From assembly GCF_003201975.1 (NCBI RefSeq), contig NZ_QJJQ01000019.1:21680-85679 (forward strand): 64,000 nucleotides of DNA. The letters run 5' to 3'. The notes beneath the pieces are model-generated. The model was not told where the DNA came from. It saw nothing but the letters and a program-made list of their open reading frames with translations, and ran no database searches. Source of the DNA: Pseudogracilibacillus auburnensis (GTDB lineage Bacteria; Bacillota; Bacilli; Bacillales; Amphibacillaceae). Numbering within the stretch: the first letter of the stretch is position 1; every line of letters begins with the position of its first letter. Below, piece by piece: positions 26,300 to 36,339 of this stretch. The translations under genes were made by a program, and so were the position numbers.

Positions 26300-26460
26300 T
26301 TAAAAAATTAACTAGGTGTCTAGTATGAATACCAATGTAATCATCGTCGCAAACAGCAATCCTGAAATAACGACGACGGCTAAAGGTGAACTGGTAGCCA
26401 CTGGATGTGCGATCGTGATTGATAACAGGAACTATTCCGACAGTTGTTAACGTTCATAAA
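26300..26460 (-). pseudogene. Remnant of an RND-family efflux transporter gene (C-terminal end)
   Basis: Read on the minus strand, two frames give L-T-T-V-G-I-V-P-V-I and then, after a frameshift, P-V-A-T-S-S-P-L-A-V-V-V-I-S-G, followed by G-L-L-F-A-T-M-I-T-L-V-F. These match the membrane segments 11-12 of AcrB/SwrC-type transporters in order and spacing. No start, no rest of the gene and a stop right after. It is a decayed fragment. Confidence 0.6.
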
Positions 26461-26604
26461 TATTGGTCTAAGCCGATCTTTTCAACAGTTTCATTGGCCG
26501 GCTCCAACCTTTACTAGTTTGACAAAACATTATTAGTTCTATAAAATTTGAACTATAAGTAATTAAATAAAAATATAACTAAATAAGAAAGGAAGTGCAC
26601 CAGT

Positions 26605-27504
26605 TTGTACAAAGTAGAAATAGATTATTCTCCTGTTTATGAGCTTATTACTAGCCTATACACGTATTTAGATTCCACTGGAAGACAGATCAATGAACTA
26701 GGTAACAAATGGGTTAAGGACGTTCAAAAAAACCTCGATCCCGAATTCGTTGAGGAGCTTAAGGATCAAAAGCTAGAAGTTTTACACCGCTTGAACTTAC
26801 TTGTCTGGCAATGTCCCAAGAAAGATACTATTGACCATTTTCTGGCATGGCTTGAAGAGCTTCCTTCTTCTGAAGTTTATATGCTTTTAGTGCCTTGGGT
26901 GCAACACATCCCAAGGGATATGATAGAGATCCACACTTACTTTGTTTCTCTATTAAGAAAATGGAGCCAGCAGTATTTCCGTCATCTACAGCCTGAAATA
27001 TTAGAAGCCTTAAGGAGGGACGCACAGCAAAAAGAAAAGCTCATCACCAAGATGGACCCTGTTGAACTTGTTGAAATGAGTACAAACGGGATTCAAATCG
27101 TCTCCCCTCATGTAAAAAAGCTGTTGCTTATCCCACAGTATCATCAATCTCCGTTTAGTGTTACGGATTACTATGACGGACTGATCACTTGCCTATACCC
27201 GGTTGATGTCAAAGATTCCGATTCATCTTTGCCGAAAAAAATAGGGAGACAACTGAAGAGCCTGTCTGATGATAAGCGACTTCAAATATTGCGCTATCTT
27301 CATGCCCAGCCCCGTACCTTTTCTGAAATCCAACAATTCACCGGGCTTTCCAAAAGTAATACCCATTACCATATCAAGCTGCTCAGAACTTCAGGCCTTA
27401 TTAGGGCCTACCATAATAGTGTAAGAGTGGAAAGCTACAGTTTTAGAGAGGGAACGATCACCCATCTGCATGACGTTCTTACCAACTTTGTAAAAGGAGA
27501 ATAA
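26605..27504 (+). CDS. ArsR-type winged-helix transcriptional regulator
   Basis: A 299-residue protein. The first about 200 residues are a helical region of unknown role. The C-terminal domain (about 215-290) is a winged helix with D-D-K-R-L-Q-I-L-R-Y-L, F-S-E-I-Q-Q-F-T-G-L-S and K-S-N-T-H-Y-H-I-K-L-L, as in ArsR regulators. The start is TTG with GGAAGTG 8 bases upstream. The MFS gene begins 3 bases after its stop. This pair is common in Bacillaceae, and the regulator probably controls the pump. Base use looks somewhat less AT-rich than in neighbours. Confidence 0.82.
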   Translation: MYKVEIDYSPVYELITSLYTYLDSTGRQINELGNKWVKDVQKNLDPEFVEELKDQKLEVLHRLNLLVWQCPKKDTIDHFLAWLEELPSSEVYMLLVPWVQHIPRDMIEIHTYFVSLLRKWSQQYFRHLQPEILEALRRDAQQKEKLITKMDPVELVEMSTNGIQIVSPHVKKLLLIPQYHQSPFSVTDYYDGLITCLYPVDVKDSDSSLPKKIGRQLKSLSDDKRLQILRYLHAQPRTFSEIQQFTGLSKSNTHYHIKLLRTSGLIRAYHNSVRVESYSFREGTITHLHDVLTNFVKGE

Positions 27505-27507
27505 AAC

Positions 27508-28740
27508 ATGCAGAAAACCTGGTTCAAAGAGTTTCATCCGATTGTGTACACCATTATTCTTGGTAGTGTATTTATGAACATTGGATTTGGTATGGTGATA
27601 CCCTTTTTTGCCATCTATTTAAGTACATATACAGGGTTTAACCCGGTTTTCATTGGTTTCATTGTAGGTGCGACCGCAGTAGGCTCCATGTTAGGAGGAT
27701 TTTTAGGAGGGACCTTGTCCGATCAGTACGGTAGAAAGTACATCATGCTACTGTCATTAGTATCAGCTTCTATCGTTTATGCGGGCTTTATGCTTAATTC
27801 TTATCCGGTTTTATTGGTCATTTTAACCTTAATCATGGGGTTTTGCACGTCATTTTTTGATCCCTGTGCCAAAGCGCTTATGGCAGATTTTACTGAGAGC
27901 AAGAAAAGGTTGAGAGCGTTCTCCCTAAGATACATTGGCGTCAACATTGGTTTTGCCATCGGCCCGTTATTAGGGGTCGTGTTAGGGATCACCACAAGCA
28001 GTCGGCTACCTTTTTTATTAGCCAGTATTATTTTACTTGTCTATGCTTTTGTCCTGTATCGTTTATTTATTATCTTTCATATTCAAGAGATTTCTATTCC
28101 CGAGAAGGAAAGAGTGAATATGCTAGGTTCTTTAAGGGCTGTTCGAAAGGATAGAATTTTGTTGTTCTTTCTCTTTGGGGGTTTACTAGCTACGACTGTA
28201 CATGGCCAGTTTTCAGTCATATTATCACAATACTTTGAGCTTGAATGGAAAAGTGGATTAGCGTATTTAATGCTACTCTGGTCTGTCCATTCGCTTGTCA
28301 TTGTCATGCTCGGTTTACCAATCGTAAAGATCATGGAGCGGTTGACATCATTTAGAGCTATCCTCTGTGGAAGTACTTTTTTTGCTCTTGGAATCCTTGG
28401 CTTTGCCTTCTCCTATGACTTTTTGACGTTTTGTTTAGCGATGATTATCTTTACGATTGGTGAGATCTTATTAATACCAGCAGAATACTCCATTATTGAT
28501 GAGATTACTCCCGAGCAAATTCGTGGGACTTACTACGGTACGATCAATTTTACAGCAATAGGCTCATTTATTGGTCCATGGATATCTGGAATACTTCTAG
28601 TAAACTATGGTGGCTTAATCATGTTTGTCGTTTTAGCTTTTATTTGTATATTAAGTATTCTATTTTTCTATCTAGGTCATAGACGCAGAAATATTTATAG
28701 AATTAAACATTCTAAGCATCAAACAGAGGCTGGTCTTTGA
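27508..28740 (+). CDS. MFS drug-efflux type transporter
   Basis: A 410-residue protein with 12 membrane segments. Motif A of the major facilitator family is seen as G-G-T-L-S-D-Q-Y-G-R-K near residue 72. N-I-G-F-A-I-G-P-L-L-G near residue 150 is the motif C of drug/proton antiporters. The substrate is unknown. It is read together with the upstream ArsR-type regulator gene. Confidence 0.88.
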   Translation: MQKTWFKEFHPIVYTIILGSVFMNIGFGMVIPFFAIYLSTYTGFNPVFIGFIVGATAVGSMLGGFLGGTLSDQYGRKYIMLLSLVSASIVYAGFMLNSYPVLLVILTLIMGFCTSFFDPCAKALMADFTESKKRLRAFSLRYIGVNIGFAIGPLLGVVLGITTSSRLPFLLASIILLVYAFVLYRLFIIFHIQEISIPEKERVNMLGSLRAVRKDRILLFFLFGGLLATTVHGQFSVILSQYFELEWKSGLAYLMLLWSVHSLVIVMLGLPIVKIMERLTSFRAILCGSTFFALGILGFAFSYDFLTFCLAMIIFTIGEILLIPAEYSIIDEITPEQIRGTYYGTINFTAIGSFIGPWISGILLVNYGGLIMFVVLAFICILSILFFYLGHRRRNIYRIKHSKHQTEAGL

Positions 28741-29256
28741 GCCTTTTACTTGTATAATGGAAAAAACATTAGGTCATATCGTCACTTAGTGTAGAAGTAG
28801 AAGGGAAAATTGATAGCCGATCTTTTTAATGAAAGTGGTTTTAAAATTTAGTAATACAAGCAATATATCATACCCCAGTTAAACAAAATTTGAGCAATTA
28901 AAATCCCAAAAGACTTGAGACGGTCATCAAAGACGGTTAACCCTTTGAGATTTAAGTCATTACTTTTATCGTTCATAACACATCTGAAAATCTAGCTATT
29001 GTTTAGTCAATAAGAAGGGTTAAGGGAATTACTGTTACCCTGTTTATAAGACTATATGACCGGATGCTAGATAATAGTGGCTCCGTACCTATCTGGAGCT
29101 CTCTTTACTCTTTTTATTTAGTGAAGTGTACCATATTGGGTAGTGATTATCCTAAATTTTTAGATATATAGTAAGAGGACAATATTAATAACTTACAACG
29201 TTCAACAACCTTTTAAGTATAAAAAACGATCGATGCAGAAACCTTTTAGAAAAAAT
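28741..29256. other. Gap of about 500 bases without a supported gene
   Basis: AT-rich. A terminator-like inverted repeat (GGCTCC and GGAGC, about 29074-29102) is followed by T-rich sequence. A short frame ending at about 28850 may be a gene remnant, but no family is recognised. Confidence 0.4.
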
Positions 29257-29285
29257 TTGACAGATAATAAAATACAGTGTACAGT
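29257..29285 (+). promoter_or_regulatory. Sigma-A promoter of the methionine operon
   Basis: TTGACA, 17 bases, TACAGT. It lies about 30 bases before the S-box aptamer. Confidence 0.75.
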
Positions 29286-29313
29286 AGTATTTACAATTTA
29301 ATTGAAATGAATT

Positions 29314-29417
29314 TTCTTATCCAGAGAGGTGGAGGGACTGGCCCGAAGAAACCTCGGCAACAGACTTTTAAGTACTGTGCCAATTCCAGCAAGCGAAAGT
29401 GCCTGAAAGATAAGAAG
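29314..29417 (+). ncRNA. SAM-I (S-box) riboswitch aptamer
   Basis: Conserved S-box blocks are present in order: CTTATC, AGAGAGGTGGAGGGACTGGC, CCGAAGAAACCTCGGCAAC, then GTGCCAATTCC and AGCGAAAGTGCCTGAAAGAT closing with the second P1 strand GATAAG. When SAM is bound, P1 forms and the downstream terminator can fold, stopping transcription. Confidence 0.96.
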
Positions 29418-29439
29418 AGAAATGAATACATCTATTCGA

Positions 29440-29473
29440 CCTCTTCTTATCAAATTAAGAAGAGGTTTTTTCA
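29440..29473 (+). terminator. Riboswitch-controlled terminator
   Basis: CCTCTTCTT and AAGAAGAGG form a perfect 9-bp stem followed by six T. Its left arm (CTCTTCTTATC, 29441-29451) is also exactly complementary over 11 bases to GATAAGAAGAG (29409-29419) at the end of the aptamer, which gives the antiterminator. The two folds exclude each other. Confidence 0.93.
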
Positions 29474-29580
29474 TTTAACTTATTGGACCACCAAGAGTGT
29501 AAAGACTTCCGACTAGGCATATGCTTTACAAGTTCGAATTGAACTTTGTACTTACAATAAGCTGAAGGGGAGATAGGAAT

Positions 29581-29781
29581 ATGAGTAAACTCGATGAGGC
29601 GCAACTTGAACATTTACGTGCCAGTTTACAAGATCTTGAATATGGATCAATTTTAATTACCGTGCATGATGGTTTTATCACACAAATTGATACGACTGAA
29701 AAAAAGCGATTTGATCGAAGTTTGTCCTTACCAAAAGGTCGTCGTTCAAAAGAGAATAACTTATGCCGATTAGACAACTAA
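29581..29781 (+). CDS. YezD-like small protein (DUF2292)
   Basis: A 66-residue protein with L-E-Y-G-S-I-L-I-T-V-H-D-G-F-I-T-Q-I-D followed by a basic stretch. This is the pattern of the YezD family (DUF2292), small proteins encoded in sulfur-metabolism operons of Bacillaceae. It starts 16 bases after an AAGGGGAGA ribosome binding site region and is the first gene behind the S-box. A short inverted repeat (GGCATCTA and TAGATGCC) separates it from metI. Function unknown. Confidence 0.8.
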   Translation: MSKLDEAQLEHLRASLQDLEYGSILITVHDGFITQIDTTEKKRFDRSLSLPKGRRSKENNLCRLDN

Positions 29782-29929
29782 AGGCATCTATCATTCTTTT
29801 CCAATGTACTTATTATATTGGAAAGTATGTTTAGATGCCTTTTTTATTTTTAGTGAAAAGGAAACACATTCTACAATCTTTACTAGGTAGGATGAACGGT
29901 AAGTTAAGCTTTGAAAGGGGTAATAGAGG

Positions 29930-31051
29930 ATGTCAAGTCGATGTAGGAAGGAAACTTTTCTCGTTCAAATTGGAAACAGAAAAGAGGAGCATTTTCGCGC
30001 AGTAAGTACACCAATCTATTTTTCTACTGCGTATCGTCATGAGGAAATCGGTCTGCAAGATGGATACGATTATATTCGAACTGGAAACCCTACTCGTGAT
30101 GTGTTGGAAGAAGCAGTTGCAGAACTAGAAGGCGGAGATCAAGCATTTGCGACTTCATCTGGAATGGCAGCAGTCCAACTCGTATTTTCACTTTTTGAAA
30201 AAGGTTCTCACTTTATTTCCTCAAGGGATATTTATGGAGGGAATTATCGCTTATTTGAACTATTTGAAGAGAAATACGGTTTTGAGTTTTCTTATTGGGA
30301 TGGCAAAAGTTACGAAGAATTAAAGGCATTAAGGAAAGAAAATACGAAAGCAATTTTTATTGAAACACCGACAAATCCATTAATGCAAACAGTTGATTTA
30401 CAAAAAATATCAGCTTTTGCCAAACAGTATCATATCCTTCATGTTGTGGATAATACGTTGTATACACCTTTTATCCAGCGGCCATTAGAGCAAGGTGCAG
30501 ATATCGTTATTCATAGTGCGACTAAATATTTAGCAGGGCATAATGATTTATTAGCAGGACTTGTTATCTCAAAAGGAGAGAAGTTAAGTGAAGAACTTGG
30601 CTTTTTGCATAATTCAATTGGTTCTGTCTTATCCCCATACGATTGTTGGAGCTTAATTAGAGGATTAAAAACATTAGCACTTAGAATGAGGCAGCACGAA
30701 AACAATGCACAACATGTAGTGGATTATTTAAAAAGACACCCGCTTGTAACAGACGTCTATTATCCGGGACGCAGTGGGATGTTAAGTTTTGAAATAGTAG
30801 ATGAATCACTTGTCTCACCATTTTTAAAGGCGTTAAAATTATTCACTTTTGCTGAAAGTTTAGGTGGAGTGGAAAGCTTTTTAACGTATCCAGTTACCCA
30901 AACACATATGGACATTCCAGAAGAAGTACGGATTACGTACGGTTTATCGAATCGATTGCTTCGGGCTTCAGTAGGTGTGGAACATGGAGATGATATCGTC
31001 GCTGATTTGGAGCAAGCATTTCAAGCAGTTGAACAACTGGAGGTGACATAA
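29930..31051 (+). CDS. metI: Cystathionine gamma-synthase / O-acetylhomoserine thiolyase type enzyme
   Basis: A 373-residue pyridoxal-phosphate enzyme of the Cys/Met metabolism family. The PLP lysine is in H-S-A-T-K-Y-L-A-G-H near residue 198; the R-T-G-N-P-T-R motif near residue 50 is typical. It condenses an acyl-homoserine with cysteine or sulfide. MetI is the closest B. subtilis counterpart by length and operon type. No metC (beta-lyase) follows; instead the yitJ-type gene starts 3 bases after its stop. Controlled by the S-box. Confidence 0.88.
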   Translation: MSSRCRKETFLVQIGNRKEEHFRAVSTPIYFSTAYRHEEIGLQDGYDYIRTGNPTRDVLEEAVAELEGGDQAFATSSGMAAVQLVFSLFEKGSHFISSRDIYGGNYRLFELFEEKYGFEFSYWDGKSYEELKALRKENTKAIFIETPTNPLMQTVDLQKISAFAKQYHILHVVDNTLYTPFIQRPLEQGADIVIHSATKYLAGHNDLLAGLVISKGEKLSEELGFLHNSIGSVLSPYDCWSLIRGLKTLALRMRQHENNAQHVVDYLKRHPLVTDVYYPGRSGMLSFEIVDESLVSPFLKALKLFTFAESLGGVESFLTYPVTQTHMDIPEEVRITYGLSNRLLRASVGVEHGDDIVADLEQAFQAVEQLEVT

Positions 31052-31054
31052 CTT

Positions 31055-32896
31055 TTGAGTTTACTGACAGATTTAAAAAAACAAATTTTAATTGCCGATG
31101 GTGCGATGGGAACGATTCTATATTCACATGGAGTTGATAGAAGTTTTGAAGAGTTAAATGTAACACATCCCGAGCAAATTCAAAATGTCCATGAAGCTTA
31201 CATTAATGCTGGTGCAAATGTGATTCAAACGAATACTTACGGCGCTAACTATATTAAACTAGCACGCTACGGTTTAGAAGAACAAGTGAAAAAAATCAAT
31301 CAAAAAGCAGTACAAATTGCCAAGCTAGCTGCTAAAGGGAAAGTACATGTTTTAGGAAATATTGGTGGCATTCACGGTGCACAAACATTAATTGAAACAG
31401 AAGAGGAAATTAAGCGTAGTTTTAGAGAGCAGCTATATTGTTTGTTACTAGAAGGTGTAGATGGTCTTATTTTAGAAACGTATTACAACTTGGATGAATT
31501 GAAGACAGTTCTAAAAATTGCGCGGGAGGAAACAGATGTACCAATCATTACGAATGTGTCGATGCATGAACCTGGAGTCCTTGAAAATGGTTTAGCTTTA
31601 ACAGAGGCATTGAAACAACTAGAAGCGCTTGGTGCAGATGTTGTTGGAGTGAATTGTCGTTTAGGCCCATCACAAATGGTGACATCGCTAGAATCCGTAC
31701 CGCTTTTAGAAAAAGCTTACTTAGCTGCATATCCAAATGCAAGTTTACCAGCTTATCGTGATGGTGTGCTATTTTATGAAAATGAACCAGATTATTTTCA
31801 AACTTGTGCACGAGATCTCCGTAATCAAGGTGTTCGCTTAATTGGAGGCTGTTGTGGTACGACACCAGAACATGTAAGAGCTCTAGCAGAAGGGGTGAAA
31901 AATGTAGCTCCTTTAGAAGAAAAAGTTGTAAAGCAAGAAGAACTGGTGGAGATTTTACCTGAAAGAAAACATAGAGAAAAAACAATACCAGAACTTGCGA
32001 AAGAACGCCCTACGATCATCGTAGAATTAGATGCTCCGAAGCATTTAGATATAACTGATTATGTCGAAGGAGCAAAAGCATTAAAAGAAGCAGGCATTGA
32101 TGCTATTACACTTGCAGACAATTCACTTGCAACACCGAGAATTAGTAATGTAGCGATCGCTACTATCTTGCAAGAGCTTGGGATTAAACCACTCGTCCAT
32201 TTAACTTGTCGTGATCGTAACTTAATCGGACTCCAGTCTCATCTAATGGGTCTACATACACTCGGTATTTCGGAGGTGCTTGCGATTACAGGTGATCCGA
32301 CTAAAATTGGGGATTTCCCTGGAGCAACTTCTGTTTTTGATGTGAATTCGTTCAAATTAATCGAACTGATTAAAAAAGGAAATAACGGTATTTCCTTTTC
32401 AGGTAAGTCATTAAGGGAAAAAACATCCTTTAGTGTTGCAGCTGCATTTAACCCGAATGTTGCAAATGTGAAAAGAGCTGTACAACGATTAGAGAAAAAG
32501 ATTGCTAGTGGTGCAGATTATATTTTGACACAACCTGTTTATAGCAATGAAAAAATGATTGAATTAAAAGAGGCGACTGCACATATTGAAGCACCCATTT
32601 TCCTGGGGATTATGCCTCTAACATCGACAAAGAATGCTGAGTTTTTGCATAATGAAGTACCTGGAATTAAGTTAACAGATGAAGTTCGTGCGAGAATGAA
32701 GGCAGCGGAAGGAAATAGGGCATTATCGACTAGGGAAAGTATCGAAATATCGAAAGAGTTAATCGACACGGCTATAGAACATTTTAATGGAATCTATTTA
32801 ATTACACCATTTATGCGCTACGATATTTGTGTAGAACTTATTCACTATATTCATGAAAAAAATGCTTTAGTAAAAACGAATGAAGTAACTATTTAA
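31055..32896 (+). CDS. yitJ: Bifunctional homocysteine S-methyltransferase / methylenetetrahydrofolate reductase
   Basis: A 613-residue fusion. The N-terminal half (about 1-290) is a Zn-dependent homocysteine methyltransferase with D-G-A-M-G-T near residue 15 and zinc ligands in G-V-N-C-R near residue 205 and G-G-C-C-G near residue 270. The C-terminal half (about 315-610) is a methylenetetrahydrofolate reductase (MetF type) with L-T-C-R-D-R-N and T-G-D-P near residues 385-415. It starts with TTG; the GGAGGTG before it lies in the end of metI. Confidence 0.93.
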   Translation: MSLLTDLKKQILIADGAMGTILYSHGVDRSFEELNVTHPEQIQNVHEAYINAGANVIQTNTYGANYIKLARYGLEEQVKKINQKAVQIAKLAAKGKVHVLGNIGGIHGAQTLIETEEEIKRSFREQLYCLLLEGVDGLILETYYNLDELKTVLKIAREETDVPIITNVSMHEPGVLENGLALTEALKQLEALGADVVGVNCRLGPSQMVTSLESVPLLEKAYLAAYPNASLPAYRDGVLFYENEPDYFQTCARDLRNQGVRLIGGCCGTTPEHVRALAEGVKNVAPLEEKVVKQEELVEILPERKHREKTIPELAKERPTIIVELDAPKHLDITDYVEGAKALKEAGIDAITLADNSLATPRISNVAIATILQELGIKPLVHLTCRDRNLIGLQSHLMGLHTLGISEVLAITGDPTKIGDFPGATSVFDVNSFKLIELIKKGNNGISFSGKSLREKTSFSVAAAFNPNVANVKRAVQRLEKKIASGADYILTQPVYSNEKMIELKEATAHIEAPIFLGIMPLTSTKNAEFLHNEVPGIKLTDEVRARMKAAEGNRALSTRESIEISKELIDTAIEHFNGIYLITPFMRYDICVELIHYIHEKNALVKTNEVTI

Positions 32897-32927
32897 AGCT
32901 TTTTGTTATAGGGACCCCCTCTAATCT

Positions 32928-33157
32928 GGCGTGGAGCTCATTCTAAAGCGTCTCCGTCCGTAATGGTTTGGCGGATCTGGCTCGAAAACTGGCGCAGGTT
33001 CGCAAAAATATGGCGCAAGTTCGCGAAAATATGGCGCATCTCGCCTAAGATATGGCGCAAGTTCGCAAAAATATGGTGTATCTCACTAAAATAAGGCGTT
33101 AACATCAAAAATAATAGGGCAGTCCCAATGAATATGGTGCATCACAAAATGAAATTA
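32928..33157. repeat. Array C: 21 bp tandem repeat with TGGCGC core
   Basis: Cores start at 32970, 32991, 33012, 33033, 33054, 33075 and 33095; the period is 21. Earlier and later copies at 32928 and 33136 are in or near the same register. A typical unit is ATGGCGCAAGTTCGCAAAAAT. It fills most of the space between the yitJ-type gene and metE and shares its unit, inverted, with array D at 44.4 kb. Confidence 0.87.
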
Positions 33158-33211
33158 GTAATTTGTGCACAAAGCACTTAAAAAATAATAAATATTACTG
33201 GAGGATACAAC

Positions 33212-35503
33212 ATGTCAACAATTAAAAGTTCAAACTTAGGTTACCCACGAATTGGGGAAAATAGAGAATGGAAAAGAGCACTAGAAAGTTTTTGGAATGG
33301 AAATATTTCAGAGGAAGAACTAATTGAAAAAACAGATGAAATTCGACTAAACAATTTAAAAAAGCAAAAAGAACAAGGTATTGATCTAATTCCAGTTGGA
33401 GACTTTTCATTATATGACCATGTGCTAGATACGTCTGCAACATTTGGAATTGTTCCAGAACGTTACAATTATACAGGTGGAAAAGTGGATGTGGATACGT
33501 ATTTTGCGATTGCCCGTGGGGTAGATGATGCTATAGCTTCGGAAATGACAAAATGGTTCAATACAAACTACCATTATATCGTTCCCGAATTAAATAATGC
33601 TAAGCCGACACTTGTTGAAAATCGTGCCCTTTATTTTTATAAGGAAGCAAAAGAAAAGCTAGGCATTGACGGAAAATCAGTTATTTTAGGCCCAATCACG
33701 TATTTACAACTTTCTAAAGGATACGAGGACAGTGAATTTGACCAATTAGTAGATACATTTACACCATTATATGTACAAATTTTACAAGAGCTTGCTGAAG
33801 CAGGAGCTACTTGGGTTCAAATTGATGAACCAATTTTTGCGACGAATATTTCAGAAGATGTACTCGCAGCGACACAAAAGGTGTATGAAACATTTACTAA
33901 AGAGGTTCCAGGAATTAATCTTATTTTCCAAACGTATTTTGAAAAAGTTTCGAACTATGAAGCGATTGTCAATCTTCCAGTAAAAGCAATCGGACTCGAC
34001 TTTGTTCATGGTGATTCACTAGAGTTACTGAAAACGTATGGATTCCCAAAAGATAAAGTACTTGCAGCAGGAATTGTTGATGGACGTAATGTATGGAGAG
34101 CAAATCTGGAAGAAAAATTAACGGTGCTTGAAACGATTAAGCAATTTGTCAAAGAAGATCAACTAATCGTTCAACCATCTTCCTCTTTACTACATGTACC
34201 TGTAACAAAAACGTTAGAACAAAAAATTGATCCAGTTATTCTTGGTGGGCTTTCTTTTGCAGATGAAAAGTTGCAAGAAATTGTGATCTTGACAAAAGGA
34301 TTACAAGAAGGAAGAACGGCCGTTGAAGCAAATATTAAACAGGCAACAGAAGAGCTAAATAACTTACAAGCAACATACCGTTCCAATGATCAAGTTCGAA
34401 AAGATATTGCTAACTTAACAGCTGAAGATGCTGTACGTCATTTACCATTTGCGGAAAGAATTAAACTTCAAGATGAACGTTTTAATTTGCCATTACTACC
34501 AACAACTTCAATCGGTAGTTTACCACAAACACCTGAAGTGAGAAGCACACGAACTAAATGGCGTAAAGGTGAAATTACGGATCAGCAGTATGAGCAATTT
34601 GTAAATGACAATATTAAACGATGGATTGAAATTCAAGAAGAACTCGATATTGATGTACTTGTACATGGAGAGTTTGAACGAAATGATATGGTTGAATATT
34701 TCGGGGAGAAATTTAACGGATTTAGTGTAACAGAATACGGCTGGGTACAATCGTATGGTTCTCGTTGCGTAAAGCCTCCTTTAATTTTTGGTGACGTATC
34801 TTGGGATAAACCAATTACGGTAAAGGAAAGTGTTTTTGCCCAGTCATACACAGAACGTCCAGTAAAAGGAATGTTAACAGGTCCTGTAACCATTTTGAAC
34901 TGGTCATTTGTTCATGACACAACACCACGTTATGACATTATGAAACAAATCGCATTAGCACTACAAAAAGAAATTGAAGCATTAGAAGAGAATGGGATTA
35001 AAATTGTTCAAGTGGATGAGCCAGCATTACGGGAAGGACTACCGCTTGACCATGCAAAATGGGATGAATATTTAGAAGCATCAGCATATGCATTCCGCTT
35101 AGCGACAGCAACGGCTGAAGCTGACACACAAATTCATACACATATGTGCTATTCGAACTTCGAAGATATCTTCGATTGTATTGATGCACTTGATGCAGAC
35201 GTTATTTCGATCGAAACGTCACGTAGCCATGGGGAACTTGTTTCAACATTTGAAGATAATACGTACACGAAGGAAATTGGACTTGGAGTATATGATATTC
35301 ATAGTCCAAGAATTCCGGCAGTGGAAGAAATTAAGCAAAACATTCATCGTGCATTACAGACGATTCCACCAAAACAATTCTGGGTAAACCCTGATTGCGG
35401 ATTAAAAACACGTAAAGAAGACGAAACAATTGCGGCCCTAAAAGTAATGGTGCAAGCAGCAAAAGAAGCTCGTGAAGAACAAGTAGCACTTCAAAATAAA
35501 TAA
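33212..35503 (+). CDS. metE: Cobalamin-independent methionine synthase
   Basis: A 763-residue enzyme that transfers a methyl group from 5-methyltetrahydropteroyl-triglutamate to homocysteine. It has the double-barrel length of the family. The zinc ligands are in H-T-H-M-C-Y near residue 645 and N-P-D-C-G near residue 730; Glu in V-H-G-E-F-E-R near residue 487 and D-E-P-A near residue 605 are conserved. It has GGAGG upstream. There is no second S-box before it, so it is either read through from metI or has its own promoter in the array C region. Confidence 0.96.
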   Translation: MSTIKSSNLGYPRIGENREWKRALESFWNGNISEEELIEKTDEIRLNNLKKQKEQGIDLIPVGDFSLYDHVLDTSATFGIVPERYNYTGGKVDVDTYFAIARGVDDAIASEMTKWFNTNYHYIVPELNNAKPTLVENRALYFYKEAKEKLGIDGKSVILGPITYLQLSKGYEDSEFDQLVDTFTPLYVQILQELAEAGATWVQIDEPIFATNISEDVLAATQKVYETFTKEVPGINLIFQTYFEKVSNYEAIVNLPVKAIGLDFVHGDSLELLKTYGFPKDKVLAAGIVDGRNVWRANLEEKLTVLETIKQFVKEDQLIVQPSSSLLHVPVTKTLEQKIDPVILGGLSFADEKLQEIVILTKGLQEGRTAVEANIKQATEELNNLQATYRSNDQVRKDIANLTAEDAVRHLPFAERIKLQDERFNLPLLPTTSIGSLPQTPEVRSTRTKWRKGEITDQQYEQFVNDNIKRWIEIQEELDIDVLVHGEFERNDMVEYFGEKFNGFSVTEYGWVQSYGSRCVKPPLIFGDVSWDKPITVKESVFAQSYTERPVKGMLTGPVTILNWSFVHDTTPRYDIMKQIALALQKEIEALEENGIKIVQVDEPALREGLPLDHAKWDEYLEASAYAFRLATATAEADTQIHTHMCYSNFEDIFDCIDALDADVISIETSRSHGELVSTFEDNTYTKEIGLGVYDIHSPRIPAVEEIKQNIHRALQTIPPKQFWVNPDCGLKTRKEDETIAALKVMVQAAKEAREEQVALQNK

Positions 35504-35511
35504 TAATTGAT

Positions 35512-35538
35512 AGAGGGAGGGGAGACCTTCCCTTTTTT
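35512..35538 (+). terminator. Probable terminator after metE
   Basis: GGGAGG and CCTTCCC form a short imperfect stem followed by six T. Confidence 0.5.
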
Positions 35539-35639
35539 CATTGCTATCCGTTGTTAAAAGAAATGTTTCCATTTTGGCAGAAAACTTTTATGATTGGCTC
35601 CATTTCAAATAGCCTAATGGGTCATTTTTCGAACTGCAC

Positions 35640-36010
35640 CACTTACGTTCGTTCAATTGTCCGTGAATAAAACGCTAAAACAGGAATGACTCCACAGCGA
35701 AGGAAAGGGGGCCCACTGAAAAACGATAGCGTTCCGTTGACCGGAGCGTAAGGCGGCGACTCCTATACATGCTCGTCCGAGGTCACTGAAAAAATCCCCA
35801 AGGTTTGTGTACATGTGTTCCATCCGAATTCACTTCGCTTTCCACGGGCAACGCCTCAACTAATTTCAAAAGTTTTATTCAAAACGTTTGAAATGGATTT
35901 TCGGCTGTTGCTTTTCTAGCAAATATTTACGATGGGACGAGCATTTAGCGCAGTCCCAGGAGTCTTCGTGAATTCGGATTCCACACAAATAAACATGAAA
36001 TATATTGACT
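35640..36010 (-). repeat. Composite Bacillaceae repeat block with terminal inverted repeats
   Basis: ATCCGAATTCAC at about 35823 and GTGAATTCGGAT at about 35969 form a 12-bp inverted repeat around a core containing TTTCCACGGGCAACGCCTC and GTTGCTTTTCTAGC. The part at 35926-35966 is the reverse complement of the block at 18834-18872. Confidence 0.65.
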
Positions 36011-36125
36011 TTTTCTTTCATGCTATTGAATTAGTCCGTGAAAATTTTTTAAAAAAGAATTAGAGGAAAAAATGCCTACAATTCTTCTTTATTTTCTCAT
36101 AATAATTGAATGAAATTTCAATCGT

Positions 36126-36265
36126 ATGTTTTTCAGCGGCCTCTGCTCGTCTCACCGTAAAGATTTGCGGGAAAGCGAGACAGCTGAGACCCTGCAGGAG
36201 CGTAGCGATGAAGCGGTCCAGCGCTCGCCCGTGGAAAGCGCCCACCTGAAGCGGAAATTAACAGT
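36126..36265 (+). repeat. Bacillaceae GC-rich intergenic repeat, copy 3
   Basis: Contains CTCACCGTAAAGATTTGCGG, GGAAAGCGAGACAGCTGAG, CCCTGCAGGAGCGTAGCGAT and CGCCCGTGGAAAGCGCCC, then ACCTGAAGCGGAAATTAAC. This is the clearest copy of the family in the window. Confidence 0.75.
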
Positions 36266-36339
36266 ATGTCATGATAAACCCCAAGTAAAGAACTTTTTCA
36301 GTGGACCCAAGGAAAGGAGAGCGAGGGCGATCATCACGG

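Larger units (their letters stand above)
25996..26604. other. Gap with terminator and transporter remnant
   Basis: Holds the terminator of the sigma-54 activator and, on the minus strand, a decayed piece of an RND-type transporter gene. The last 100 bases before the ArsR-type gene are AT-rich and must carry its promoter. Confidence 0.6.

Noticed and set aside
28780..28850. Short frame ending G-K-L-I-A-D-L-F-N-E-S-G-F-K-I
   Set aside because: It might be the tail of a decayed gene, but a stop lies just before it and no family could be named.
29277..29516. 79-codon plus-strand frame
   Set aside because: It runs across the S-box aptamer and its terminator, so the conservation is that of the RNA, not of a protein.
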